DNA of 64,000 nucleotides from Hydra vulgaris (GCF_038396675.1 NC_088922.1:5860001-5924000); one strand, 5' to 3'. Positions 1-15,484 are shown, numbered from the stretch's first letter. The notes: generated by a model not told the origin, from the sequence alone. A program made the numbers and translations.

Positions 1-154
1 AGACTAATCTGCCAATTTTTAACATAAATTCTTAACAAAAGACAAACTTTGATAATTTTATAAAACAGAATAACTTAATAAAACGGTAAATAAATTCTTT
101 AAATCAAAATTAAAGAGATATTGTCATAATGCAATTTTGAAATAAAAGTAAATC

Positions 155-157
<3 letters not shown>

Positions 158-230
<73 letters not shown>

Positions 231-242
231 TATACATATATA
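158..242. repeat. (TA)n microsatellite
   Basis: Alternating TA with a few CA interruptions near its right end. It is one of at least eight long TA tracts in the window. Its translation as a Tyr-Ile run is not a protein. Confidence 0.95.
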
Positions 243-1189
243 AAGGTTATATGTACGTCGTAAATGATTTCGGTTAAACGACTTTTAATCATTTTTTAAC
301 ATTTAAATTACTCTATAAGCGGTAAAATAATAGAATTATTAATTTTTTTTAAAACTGCTTTACCTTTTTTTTTAAAGATTATGTAAAAAGTTTAATTGCA
401 AAATTTACAATTACTATTCAATTATGTTGGATACTTGCCCTGCTTTTAAATGAAAAAAAAAATGTCAGATAAAATTAAAAACAAAGAAAACTTAATCTTT
501 AATAGCAAACCTTTTTTTTTAAATTGATCGGAGCAGAAAACAAATTTGTTTATTGATAACGACAGATTTTGTATGAGAAGTTAATAAACAAAACTAAAAA
601 AAAAATAAAAAACCCATAAAATATATATAAAAAGTAAAAAAATTTTATTCATAATTTTGCAAGCACATTAATATTTATTTATACAACTTTTTATAGCTAA
701 ATAACTTAAGTCTCAATTTAGTTTAAGAAGACTATACGTAAGCGTTTGTATACGTTTGAGGGTAGTTTTGCATGTTTAAGGGTTCGTACGCGTTTGTGTA
801 CGCATGATAAAAAAACTATTATAGAATTATTTAATAAATGAATTTACTTAAATATATCTAAGAAACTAATAAACTCAACTATAACATAAGTTATAACTAA
901 ATGGATTGAATTCCCGTGAGGTTAGAAAAGTTTTTTTTTTCCCATAGAGAAGAATATAAATTACTGTAAAACATTTTTCAACGTTGGCAATAAAAATGCA
1001 CCTGTTTTACGCAAATTTTTTTCCCTTTTTTAATGTCTTTTTTCACCTGGCAACCTTATTCACAACCATATATTTAAAATTGCTGATAGTACATCAAAAC
1101 TAATTTGGATATTTTATAATCAATTATTTGCTTGTACAAAATGTGAAACAATTGTGAATGTGTTCAAGAATTTTAGTGAAACTGGCTCA
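243..1189. other. AT-rich stretch, no gene seen
   Basis: No homologous reading frame, RNA gene or clear repeat was recognised. There are poly-A/T runs and a short G+T-richer patch around 735-810 with repeated CGTTTG-type words. Confidence 0.6.
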
Positions 1190-1570
1190 AAATTCTTTAT
1201 TAAACGCATCATATGCGTCAATTTTTTCTAATGCCTCAAACCACAAGACGTTAAAAGGTATCCAATTTTGGCTCATTATTTTGATATTAAAGACAAAATG
1301 AAAATGATCATGATAAACATGGACTGTGTAAATGGAGAAACATTAGGTATTTTATCAGATGATATCTTTAAATGCATTAGCGTTAACAATGTTTCTTCAA
1401 AAGTTTTGGCTATTTTTGCGGACCGATGCAAGTTTTGGAGGTTTGAGCTGTAATAACAATATTCACAAAATATTAATCGCCTATCTAAAACGTGAAATCA
1501 TTGGCATTGGTTACAATGCTCACATTATCAGGCGCAGTAAACACAGCTTCAAGTTGTTGATCAATTAATG
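1190..1570 (+). pseudogene. hAT-like transposase fragment
   Basis: Two overlapping frames carry consecutive parts of one protein. The first has VNGETLGILSDDIF and SSKVLAIFADRC. The second continues with FGGLSCNNNIHKI and GIGYNAHIIRRSKHS. This order (a 'C/ADN.NxNFGG' block, then a 'GIGCAAHI' block) is typical of a hAT-like transposase family common in invertebrates, covering the region around the second catalytic Asp. The frames change near 1425-1440, and the Asp-Asn pair expected before FGG is degraded. No N-terminal zinc finger, C-terminal dimerisation domain or terminal repeat was found, so only about 125 codons of a much longer gene remain. Family assignment is from remembered motifs, not a search. 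Confidence 0.55.
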
Positions 1571-1678
1571 TGGAGATAATTATTTCTTAAACTTATTAAT
1601 TTTATTTTACCGTTTCTATGTTTGAGTTTCTATTTAAGAATTTTTATGCATAAAGGCCGGCGTAGAATATTAAAAATA

Positions 1679-1876
1679 GGCGCTAAAAAACATTGCCCGT
1701 GGAATAAAAAAAATATATTTAAACAAATAATCAAGTATTTTGTTAGTATAACGCCAAAATGATTAAGAAAGGGCGATGCGATGCCGTCCCTAAAATAAAA
1801 TGGTGTCATTTAATTAAATGTATGCAAAATCTTATTAATAATAGGTGATTATTTGGCGTTAAAAAACATTGCTCAA
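1679..1876. repeat. Diverged direct repeat pair
   Basis: The word GGCGCTAAAAAACATTGC at about 1679 recurs with one change at about 1855. The copy at 1855, preceded by ATTT, resembles the inner direct repeat of the Tc1 element at 53.95 kb (TATTTGGCGCTAAAAACAA). The pair may be a remnant of such an end. No transposase frame lies between the copies. Confidence 0.35.
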
Positions 1877-2154
1877 CGCTTATTTTTTAATTTTATTTTT
1901 GACGTCTTTTGAAAAAGTGTCTTCCCCTTCAAAACGTTCAGACTACAGGCTTGATTTAGATAACATTTATTTATACATACCAAATTTTTCATTGTACGCA
2001 TAGCATTTTTCAGATATGGTCACTTTTTTTAAATTTAAAAAAAAATTGAAAAAAAAAAATAAAGGTAAATTTTGTTTCATTTTATCGCTGATTATGGTAT
2101 TTTATTTTTATTTTATTTTATCCAAAATTGATTGTTTTGCTCAGAAAATGCAAA

Positions 2155-2332
2155 CAACTCAAGCTTGATGCAAACCGATTTTATCGGATTGTAAGCTTCA
2201 GAGCAAATCAAATTAATCGGATTGCTCCAAGCTTTAAAACTCATAAAGCTTTTAATTTAAAGCTCATAAATTTCCTCAAGCTTCAAAGGAAAGCGATCAT
2301 ATCGGTTCGGTTTGATGCTTTTAAAAATTTAG
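2155..2332. repeat. Imperfect inverted repeat
   Basis: A block around GCAAACCGATTTTATCGG near 2170 is matched in reverse complement by a block around 2290-2325 (ATATCGGTTCGGTTTGATGC). Several AAGCTT words lie between and around the arms. A 75-codon open frame crosses it but shows no recognisable protein. It could be a small fold-back element or a MITE relic; similarity between the arms is modest. Confidence 0.3.
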
Positions 2333-2655
2333 GAAATAATAATTCAAAAAATTAAACACATTTAAATTCATTTATACAAATGTTAAGAAGAGCACAAAAT
2401 TTGTTCATATAAACAATTTTAAAAGTGTGATATCAAAATTAGTTGTTATATTGAAAGATATTGAAAGAAAATTAACATTCCATAAAAGCATTTCTAAATT
2501 GTTTTTCTTAATTAAATTTTGCGTTATTGTATTAAATTGCAGCATTAGTTTAAAAAAGTTAATGCCTTTAAAAAATAAATAATTAGAAGAATTTTATGAC
2601 GTCAAAATCAAGTCAAGCTAATACGTAAAGCATATTTTGATTAAAACCAGGCCTG

Positions 2656-6204
<3,549 letters not shown>

Positions 6205-6402
6205 ATAAAACAGTTGTTGTGGATGGTGTAAGCGCAAACGTACTGAAGAACTGTTCTAACAGCTTCTCAATACCTTTAAGCGCAATTTTTCAGAAATCAC
6301 TTGATAGTGGGTATTGTCCTGAAATATGGAAAATGCTAATATAACACCACTGTTTGAAAAAAGAAGTAGATTGACTCAGGAAGTTACCGGCGTATATCCT
6401 TA
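6205..6402 (+). pseudogene. LINE reverse-transcriptase fragment
   Basis: A short frame reads DGVSANVLKNCSNSF, then IFQKSLDSGYCPEIWK, followed after a frame change by ITPLFKK and SRLTQEV. This is the conserved 'GPDGI.p..LK......pL..iFq.SL..G..P..WK.a.i.PifKkG' block just before the fingers of non-LTR reverse transcriptases of the jockey/CR1 group. Only about 65 codons remain. It has no catalytic YADD box and no 3' tail, and it carries at least one stop or frame change. It is a 5'- and 3'-truncated relic. Confidence 0.65.
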
Positions 6403-8647
6403 AGGGGGAAATACCATAAATTAAGTTAAAATTGAAAAAAAAAATTTGTTTGTTTTGTAAGCAAAAATTAATGAAGAACACAATGAAATAAAGAGATTTT
6501 GTAAACAATGTCAGGAAAGTGGAGTAATTTCAATTTTTTGAACTTAGAGTTTAACCATAGCAACGCACATAGCAGCGATAAAGCTTCTGCTTATCTGCTT
6601 ATTTCAGAGGCTCACATAAAGTTTCTGGTAAGGTCGGCAGACGATCCCATGGCTAGAGAATTAGGTTAAGTTATTCGTTTGCCGTATTTTGTGTATCAAT
6701 ACAAAATTTAATTTTTTTTAAGAGTAATTAGACTAGTTTTGTTTGAACGTACCCGTTCAAGCACCCACGTAAGTTCATAATTAAGTTTTTATTGGATTTT
6801 TTAATAAATTTGATTACAATAAAAAGATATTATTTTGCTGACTAGCATCAGCAAAATGTTATGCTTTGCAAAATTTTATTTTATACAAAATATTTTACAT
6901 AACAAAATGTAGACATAGACTAATTTGTTTTTTATTTTTTTTCTCTAAAATCACGATCGCTTGACCAGATTAGGTTATGCATTTTTTTTTAAAAAAGATG
7001 AACTTTTTAGTTTAATATATTTATTAAATATATTTAATAAACTATGAAGTTCATATAATATATTTATTAAACTATGACGTTCATATTAACAGTCTGTTCT
7101 ATATATTTTTCAAATTGAAAATACGTAGAACAGATTATAATATTAAACAGATTCCATGCTTTATATAAGGTTACTTTCTAATATATATATATATATATAT
7201 ATGTTTGAGTGCCACAAAATTTGAAATCAATTTTTGAAAGCTTTTTTCTCAACCAATTTTGCTCAAATTTTGCACACTTAATCATTTTCGATGACAATAC
7301 AAGGAAATGGAAAAATTTAACGAAAAAAAGTTAATTAAGTTAACAAAAATTTAATTTGTATTTCCCCATACATTTTATTTATTTGATATGAATTGCGTAT
7401 TACGTCACAAAAATCATTCATTTGCAAATTATTTGCAGTTTCGAAAAATTAATTTAAGGCGCAGCGATTCAAAACCTATTGTTTTTTAAGTCTTAAGTTA
7501 TTAAGTTAAAAAACAAAAATTAGAGCGCTACTTTTTCCATGCTTTATAACAGTAATTTTTCCATGCTTAAAAACAGTAATTTTTCCTTCTACAAAAGATA
7601 ACAAAAAAAATTGTTCAGTCCCAATAGAATTCTGCTTGCATAAAGCATGGATTTGAAAAATGAATTTTTTTTTGATTTACTAGTTCTCCTTTGCAAATAG
7701 AACCCGCGTCTATCAGCGAAGGAGAGCGTCCATTCAGTAGACTTGCTATAGTCAAGAAATCGCTGAGGTCTGCAATGCTACAAGCTTGCAAGTTCTCTGT
7801 TAATTAGGGTTCTAGTTCCTAATTTTATGCGAGTTTGTATGTTGTTTTAAACGAAGTTCAAAAGAGTTAACTTAATTTAGAAATAAGCAGTCCAAATTAA
7901 GCACTAGCGTCAATGACTTAACAGATTGCAGAAAAGCCATAGCGATTTCGTTTGATAAAAATTGCAGTATTACGATTACCTTAACTAAATATTTCATTCG
8001 AAACTAAGCGCCCCCTGTTTATAATCTATATATCGGAACTTACCACCTCACAGAAAATAATCGAGCTCCGAATGCCAGTGTTTAGTCTAAATAAAATGCT
8101 GATGCTTTAGGACAATTAAAAAATCTGAATACTTAAACCGTTAGGATTGGTCATCAAATGGTTTTACCGTTTGAAGATTTGAATTCAATTATTCCACCAC
8201 ATCATAGTGGCAATAAAACTGTGTGCAATAATGAAGCGTACTTATAGTCTTATTTGTCGAATATAATAATGATTCATCGGACGGTTAATATAATAATGAT
8301 TGTTAGGAATATATATATATATTTTTATGCTTGACATTTACAGCTACAAATTTATATATACAACAAGAGAAGTGGGTAAGTGGAGTTTCATTTCCAACTC
8401 CAGTTTGGTTAAACTGTATTTTAACAATTATTTTTGTTTGTTTTTGGTGAAAAATCAAATCACTGTTTTCAAAATTATGCTGTGTAAGCGCCCTTTTTTT
8501 GCCATACTAGCAAAAAAAAGGGTGTTGTTTGTACTTTTTCGTACTCCCTGAATTGATTTCTAAATTTTTTTTCGGTCTTTAAAACAACCTTTTTTTAAAA
8601 AAAAAACCTGACCTGACAATGGTAAAATTAAAAACTACCAAGCAAAA
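6403..8647. other. AT-rich stretch without a recognised gene
   Basis: It holds a short (TA)n at 7180-7202 and a small tandem array at 7532-7587 (two and a bit copies of a roughly 25-bp unit, TTTTTCCATGCTT...ACAGTAA). The word CCATGCTTTAT also appears near 7154 and its complement near 7640. A slightly GC-richer patch lies at 7690-7800. An 83-codon frame at 8300-8551 shows no family resemblance. Confidence 0.5.
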
Positions 8648-8656
8648 GTATATATA

Positions 8657-8742
<86 letters not shown>

Positions 8743-8790
8743 GACACATATTTATTTATATACATATATATATTTATATATATATTTATA

Positions 8791-8877
<87 letters not shown>

Positions 8878-8903
8878 ATATAAATATATATATTTGTATA
8901 TAA

Positions 8904-8943
<40 letters not shown>
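8648..8943. repeat. Compound (TA)n/(CA)n microsatellite
   Basis: TA tracts interrupted by CACA, GTATGTATG and ATTTATA words, ending in about 26 bases of CA at 8917-8943. Open frames across it on both strands are low-complexity artefacts. Confidence 0.95.
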
Positions 8944-8946
<3 letters not shown>

Positions 8947-8986
8947 TATATGTGTAACATTTGTTAAAACATGCATAAAAACTTAC

Positions 8987-10326
8987 CTTACAAATGTAGC
9001 GTAATCCAAGAAACAGTCCAAACCATAAAAAAAGTCAGAAGATTTTTAGCATAAATTCTTTTAACTGGCATTGACGACTTGCAAGATGTAAAAGTGGAAA
9101 AGATTGCATTACATTTTTTTCAAGCACAAAAGAACATGACTTCTAAATTGTTTTTGATTCAACCAAATATTTTCAACAGGGTTTTTATTGTTTGATAAAA
9201 TAAATTCAATGAAAGCCAGTGAAAACAAGCCACAACCTACACATCCTTTTTGCTGCTGCTCTGGTAAAACATTTACTTTGATCATGGGTTTATTTTAATT
9301 TAATAGATGACATATTTGCTTCTGTGTATCTAAGGATAGATGATCCTGGAAGTTACTGTCTAGTACATGTATCTCTCCATATTTCACAACCATATGGGCT
9401 GAGAGCAAACCAATTGTTGTTCTCATTATATATAACTTGAACAAATGGTTGCGAAGACCTAGAACCTTAAAAAATAATTTTTGTCCTAGTATTGGATCTT
9501 GAAGCCCATTTGATGATAAATGACTTTTTTTAATCAAGTTTTGGAAACAATTTATTACACTATCAGATAACATTCGGTTATTTAAGAGATCTTCTAAATC
9601 ATTACTTGAAAGTAGTGGAACATTTGAAATTGCATTTTTGGTGTTGCTCTTAGAAGATACACTTTCAATGTCATTATTGGTTGTAAATGTCATATCTCCT
9701 GTTATTTGATCATCTGTAATGATACACTCTTGTATTGATGCTTCAGATGCAATGTAATCAATTTTAATGTTAGATACTGAGTTAAATAATCTAATTTTCT
9801 TATCTACTCGATGCATTTTAATTATAGGCAGATCGGCTGTTTTTGTATGATTTTTAGCTACATAATCATGTGTTGTTCTAACTGGTGAGCCTTTTTCTTT
9901 ATTTCTTGCTTGATATAGATTTCCTAAAATATTTGAAAGCATTCCATGGAGATAATTAATTTCTTCCAATGTTTCATTAAAATCAAATGTTAAATTTTTA
10001 ATGTCTAAGCATTTTTTTGAGTATTTTTTAAATACTAAAAAAAAGTGTTTACATAGGTAACATGATCATAACCAATCTTTACAAGTACAACTTGTCATGG
10101 TATTTTCATCCCCAAAATAAACAGTGTAGCTTTTCTGTTTATCTGAAAAACTATTTATTGAAAATATTTCATGACCTTCCATTTTCACCCCATTATTTAT
10201 ATTAAAACTACTAGTCAAAGATTGTTTCTTTAAACACTGTTTAACAAAATGATGTGGTTGGTTCAACAGATCTAGGTACATCAACACTGTAGCGTTTATA
10301 TCCATGACTCATTTTGTAATTAGACT
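8987..10326 (-). pseudogene. MULE relic: SWIM zinc finger plus Ulp1-like protease half
   Basis: Reading leftward from a splice acceptor at 10327, the frame carries YFGDENTMTSCTCKDWL, then after one in-frame stop CYLCKHFFLVFKKYS. This is a SWIM CxC...CxH finger. Next come a charged linker, NRMLSDSVINCFQ, GLQDPILGQKL, GEIHVLDSNF and finally VLPEQQQKGCVGCGLFSLAF. These blocks match the plus-strand gene at 30.0-31.6 kb in the same order, including the protease Asp and Cys motifs. The His position reads Asn, the Asp before the catalytic Cys is changed, and there are frame changes. A GTAAGT donor at the left end matches the intron before the PHD exon of the other gene. The transposase core is missing. 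It is a dead relative of the 26-kb gene, head to head with the DUF4806 gene. Confidence 0.75.
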
Positions 10327-10942
10327 CTGAATAACTTAAAAGAAAGTAAATAAAAATCTATAAGCTAATACAGTAACAATATAATTTAAGTAAATTACAG
10401 TAATAATATAAACTTCTCTTTTTTTAAAAATACATGTTTTGACTATTAACTAGGCATAATCAGTTTCAAATTAAAAGTTTCCTGTTTATTATCATTAAAA
10501 TATAAAAAATCAATTAAACAAATTAAACTATTCTTACAAAGATTAAACTGTTCTTACAAAAACAAACAAAAAAGCCGTTAGAGTTTAACAAACTTCCAGT
10601 TTAAACAATATGAAAAATTTTCTTGTATTGCATTGTTTTGCGAAAGCAAAAAAAATCTAGATAATTAAATATTCTAGTAAAAACAAAAATATATGAGATA
10701 TATTATATTTGATATATATTGACATAAAAGTTGTTTCTTATAATGTCAGCCTATGTTTTAATGGGTGATTTTTTTATCTTTTAGTTAATCTATCAAAGTT
10801 CCCAATAAATTAAGACCAATATAGATCTTTAAATGTGAAAATAACAATGTTATGTTGACCATCTTCTAATTTTGTTTTAACATTAACAAGTATTATTGAA
10901 ATAGTGAAGTTTTATATAAAAAATTAAAACAATTTATTCTAG
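10327..10942. other. AT-rich gap between MULE relic and DUF4806 gene
   Basis: Very AT-rich with no clear open frame. The 5' exons of the DUF4806 gene would be expected here or further left, but none was recognised. Confidence 0.5.
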
Positions 10943-13900
10943 ACATACCATATTCGGCTTGCTTGAACGGAATACTTGCTGCAAGTACTGCCACTGCTCC
11001 TCAAAGGAATGTTGTTTTTCCAATAGATCAAGGAAGTAAGTATTTTTGTTTCATTTAATCACTTTAATAAGGAATATGTTAAAAAATATTTATGAAGTTC
11101 TTTGTGAAGATGATCAATTTATCTCTTCTTCAGTGTTGTCTATTATTAACAGACTGAATTGTAGTAAATAACTTGCCAATATGAATATTGTACTCAGGTG
11201 CTTAATACAAGGTGGGGGACATGTATAAGCTTCGAAAGATTTTACCCCCCCCCCCACCCCTCCACAACCTTATTTAATAATTTTTACTGTTTATCTACAA
11301 ACTTTCAGTAAAAAACAGTCTTTTAAAATTTTCGATCAAAAAAAAAAATCTTGATTCATTACCAAACACATAATATTCCTCACCATAGTTTAAAACTTAT
11401 ATAAGCATATTAAATCCTATTGAAATTATTATAAAAAACATGTTATAAAAAGTGTGATTGTTTATATGCATATAATGCTGATATGCATAAAGTTAATAAT
11501 GAAACTTGTTTTGAAAAAGTTTGTTCATTTTCTTTGGGAAAATACTGTTTGGACGTCAGGGAAATTCATTCCTCTCTCTGATAAGTAGAATGGAGAGGTT
11601 TTTTTTTAAATACAGCCCCCCTCCCAGCTTATTATATCTGGATTCAGAAACACACACCCCCTTCCCCATTTATTAGATTTAAGAAACGATTCCCACCCCT
11701 CCTTGTATTAAGCACCTGAGAGTATACTAATTGAATTGTAATTTGTACTTTAGAGTTCCTAAGGAAAGTACTATACAAACTTGAGCAGCTATCAGAGGCA
11801 GTTAAGTCTTTAAACGACCGTGTTGACACCAGACTTGGTAGAGTAATTGATGCAGACGAAAGCATGTTTTCATTAAAAGAAAACATTAATAATATGGATG
11901 ATTTTAATGAAAATGAAAGTCAGCTGGCTGAAGAGCCTATGAAAAGGAAATTGGTAAAATATCTAATATTAAATAAACACACTTCTAATTATCGCCCCAA
12001 AATAAAACTAAACTAAAAGCTTCACTAACCGGATTGTTTCATAAAGCATTTACATTACTGCTACATATCTGTTTTACTTATCATCAAAACTAAAACAATT
12101 ATAACGTTGAACCAGAGATAGTATAACAAAATAAGTTTTAATCAAATTTGTTTTAAGATTGAAAGACTGAGTAAAATTGGAGGCACTAACATTGGTGACT
12201 GTACACGTACGATTATGCGGCGGTAAGAAAAATTTGTTCATTGATTTCCCTTTACTTCCTTTTTTTTTTAAATAAGAATGAAAAAAATCAGAGCAGGATT
12301 ATTTAAAAAAGCATTTATGCTTTTTACATATCGATTGGGCTAAAAACTTTCTGGTAGGATATAATTAGCAATAACTAAGAAATACTTAACAAATTAATTC
12401 CACATTTTTTTATATTATACATATATTTAATTTTATTGATGTTTTTACTAATACAATCAGTTTATCAGTCCAAAATGAGTAAAAAATGGAATAATAGGTG
12501 AAAAGTTTTGGAAATTTTTCTTCAAAATCCAACCTAGTCACATTCAAAAATTGCAAAATTGTCAAAAGTTGCTAAATCTTCAGTTGGGGACATATTGAGG
12601 AGATATAAGAAGACTCGAAAGAAAAAGAGGTAGTGGAAGGAAGAAAGGTTTTGTCGACAAAAACAAAGTTCGATCATCCGGTCAATTACAAGAAATCCAT
12701 GCCAATCCCAAAGAGATCTCACTAAATTGTTCAAATGCTGTCGTTTCCTTTTCAGAAAAGCACTCAAGAGCAAGGGTTTGATGGCTTACAACAAAAAAAA
12801 AAAAATCCAAAGCGATTAATTGATGGATAAATAAAAGCAATACGCCGCACAAGGAAGCTCGTCAAACTTTTCAATCGAGAAAATTTATGCATTATTGAGG
12901 ATGACAAAACGTACTGCTAAAAGGATTTCTCACAGTTGCCCGGCCATCAATATTATTATCAGTCGAAAGGTGCCTGTGTCAGTAACAAATTTAAGTATAA
13001 TCAGACTGAAAAGTTTGCTCCGAAGATCCTCGTGTGGCAAGCGATTGGCCTTAAGAGTGGTCCATTCGTCACTCGAAACACTTTGACTTCCAATTTGTAC
13101 ATCACCGAATGTCTTTTGCCGTTTATTAACAAACACAGCAATGCAGTTATCTTTTGACTGGATTGGGTACATTCAAAATGACATCGAAATTGTCCTGAAA
13201 GGTGCGAATCCTCCGAACTGCCCTAAGCAGCATGTAATCGAGAGTTACTGGGTACTTGTAAAAGGAATCTTGATGTAAGGCAATAAATCAGCGGCAGATA
13301 ACGAAGAATTTATGCAAAAATGGATAGCAACATCGAAAAAGGTCACTGAAAGCAAGATGGAACCTATTCTCAAAAAATTTTAATTACTTTCTAAACGTCC
13401 TTTGAAATTTGTACAAACTGATTAAAAACTTTATATAGTGCAATAAGCTTCATTATAAAAAAAATGTGGTACTAATTCGTTAAGTATTTCTCGAGGTATT
13501 GCTAATTATATCTGACCGAAAAGTTTTGAGCCCAATTGATATAAGTTGTAAAATACCAAAGGTTTATTAAGTTAGCTTTAAAAACAATTTTTTACACTAT
13601 TAGATAAATAGATTTTTGCTCATCACAATTCTCATGTGACTTGAAGTTATAGCTATATAATGCCTAAAAGAAAACGAGGTCTTCCTAGTAATTTTAGTAA
13701 TTATCAGTTTTCTGAATTATGTATTTACTTCCTGATTTTTTAGTATGTTGGATTGTTCGCTAATGATAACTTTCAACATGGATGGATAGAGAGGCGGAAA
13801 GAGAAGTTTTAAAGAAACCCACCTTTATAAATGTGTGATTGGTAAGATCTTCTAACGCTGCTTTCCGAAAAAACAATGATTTTCTTCACCTATTATTGTT

Positions 13901-14019
13901 CTATTAATTTTATCTTTTTAGCGGCTGTCCAAGAGACATATCCAAAGGAATCGGAGAAAACAGTCCATCATTTTATTCAGGGTATATTAAAAAACGCACC
14001 AGCATCACGAAAATCATAA
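10943..14019 (+). CDS. DUF4806-domain protein gene (5' incomplete)
   Basis: Five exons join in phase: 10943-11035, 11754-11953, 12158-12232, 13744-13841 and 13922-14019, all with GT-AG borders. The product has a short lead (IPYSACLNGILAAS), a likely coiled coil (LRKVLYKLEQLSEAVKSLND), an acidic linker and a DUF4806 domain. Domain blocks are LSKIGGTNIGDCTRTIMRR, RGGKRSFKETHLYKCVI and AAVQETYPKESEKTVHHFI, ending NAPASRKS-stop. DUF4806 is a small domain of unknown function, abundant in cnidarians and often near mobile elements. Oddities: one in-frame TAG just before RGGKRSF in exon four, a MITE in intron 1 and a Tc1/mariner copy in intron 3. No start codon exon was found. It could be a recent pseudogene or an active gene with one bad base; the intact splice phases argue for recent function. 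Confidence 0.65.
11195..11718. mobile_element. MITE in intron 1 of the DUF4806 gene
   Basis: Inverted ends CAGGTGCTTAATACAAGG followed by a G-rich run at 11195-11218 are matched in reverse complement at 11694-11718. The 524-bp interior is non-coding, with C- and G-rich runs (a C13 run at 11245) and AT-rich filler. The CAGG start suggests hAT-type ends. I could not settle a target duplication. Confidence 0.6.
12331..13539 (+). mobile_element. Tc1/mariner element in intron 3 of the DUF4806 gene
   Basis: The left end starts TCGATTGGGCTAAAAACTTT. The reverse complement of the right end starts TCAATTGGGCTCAAAACTTT. The match runs for about 80 bp with substitutions, down to a shared CCACATTTTTTT. 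A TA dinucleotide flanks each end (12329-12330 and 13540-13541), the standard target duplication of this superfamily. The 1,209-bp element is in the same orientation as the host gene and lies wholly within an intron. Confidence 0.85.
12475..13383 (+). pseudogene. Tc1/mariner transposase (broken)
   Basis: It starts with MSKKWNNR. An N-terminal helix-turn-helix block follows (IAKLSKVAKSSVGDILRRYK), then a catalytic-core piece with IIEDDKTY, DFSQLPGHQYYYQSKGA, KFAPKILVWQAIGLKSGPF and NLYITECLLPFI. A later frame gives NPPNCPKQHVIESYWVLVK and ends at 13383. These are the typical Tc1/mariner order: first Asp, the 'vWqai' strand, and the third acidic residue in 'iEsyW'. The second Asp block is degraded, and there are several frame changes and stops, so it encodes no active enzyme. 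Identity is from motif order, not a search. Confidence 0.75.
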
Positions 14020-14094
14020 TAAAAATATATTTTATAGTAAATCATGTCTCTTTTTTTCACTTATTGCAGTTGCATAGTTCATATATTCTGCACC

Positions 14095-14164
14095 ACCTTC
14101 CAGTCTCCTTCCAATGCAATGTAAATATATATATTTATGTTGCATTGGAAAGAGACTGGAAGGT
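14095..14164. repeat. 70-bp near-perfect palindrome
   Basis: ACCTTCCAGTCTCCTTCC opens a sequence whose second half is its reverse complement, with three mismatching positions between the 35-bp arms and no loop. It lies between the DUF4806 gene and a long TG/TA tract. Confidence 0.85.
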
Positions 14165-14167
14165 AAA

Positions 14168-14581
<414 letters not shown>

Positions 14582-14585
14582 ACGT

Positions 14586-14830
14586 CTATATAAGTCGTCT
14601 TTAATACGTTTTCAATAAGACGACTTACAATGTTTCATTTTAGACCAGTTTAAGACAACTTTAAGACGTCTTGAAATAGACAACTTTAAGGCGTTTTAAA
14701 TAAGACAACTTTAAGACGTCTTAAATAAGGAAACTTTAAGACGTTTTAAATAAGACGACTTGCAGTGTTTCATTTTAGACCAGTTTAAGACAACTTTAAG
14801 ACAAATTTTAAGACGTCTTAAAGACGACTT
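14586..14830. repeat. Minisatellite built on AAGACGTCTT
   Basis: Units of about 28-30 bp contain AAGACAACTTTAAGACGTCTT and drift across the array. A longer block (ACTTACAATGTTTCATTTTA...) occurs twice, about 140 bp apart, so a higher-order repeat is visible. The core AAGACGTCTT is self-complementary. Confidence 0.85.
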
Positions 14831-15060
14831 GTTGTTGGGTGGGTAAAGAGTTGTGAGCAGAAATTAATAATTCTATTTCTCTTCTACGCTGATTATTTGT
14901 ACTTGAACGTCTACCCCATTTTTGGGCTAATATCTGGATTGTTTTCTGAATTTGCAACCCAATTTTGAACTGTTTTAATAGACTAATAGATGAAGCTGTA
15001 CCTCTTGAAATAACAATATTTTTCTCACCTGATGACCTCATACGCTTTATTGAATCAATA
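14808..15060 (-). other. Open frame of unknown origin
   Basis: A 77-codon frame reads ETIDSIKRMRSSGEKN upstream of its Met, then SISLLKQFKIGLQIQ and a basic stretch RRSSTNNQRRREIE. An upstream out-of-frame start MASSNEYNN lies near 15140. The basic, helical look could be the N-terminus of a mobile-element protein, but I recognise no family. It overlaps the minisatellite at its 3' end. Confidence 0.25.
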
Positions 15061-15202
15061 GTTTCTTTTTATTTTTTTTTTATTTTAGGCAGTTGAACCT
15101 ATATTATTAAAAATTTTGTTATTATATTCATTACTTGATGCCATATTAACATTTAAATTTGCATTAAAACTGATTAACTAAAAGTTTGTCTTTACATAAC
15201 GG

Positions 15203-15304
15203 AAATAATTATGGACGATGCGAAAATAATTATGTACTATACAAAATAATTATGAACGACGCAAAAATAATTATGGACGATGCGAAAATAATTATGGACT
15301 ATAC
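15203..15304. repeat. Five-copy tandem repeat
   Basis: A roughly 20-21-bp unit, AAATAATTATGGACGATGCG, occurs five times with changes in the GACGATGCG half (TACTATAC, AACGACGC). Confidence 0.85.
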
Positions 15305-15484
15305 TGTAAATATTATCACAATTATTTAAAAATAGATCCATGCTGATATTTACTTTAATATACCTCATGTCTAGTTTTATTTATTTACTTTTTTCCGTAA
15401 CAATTCGACGGCAAACGAAAAACTTGACCTGATTCTGAGCCATGGACCATTAGGGTGTCCCATTCCCGCAAAATTTTTGAATTC

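Noticed and set aside
8300-8551. 83-codon frame
   Set aside because: No family resemblance; composition is like surrounding AT-rich DNA.
14586-15304. CRISPR-like spaced repeats
   Set aside because: The repeats are tandem without unique spacers of constant length, in a eukaryotic setting.
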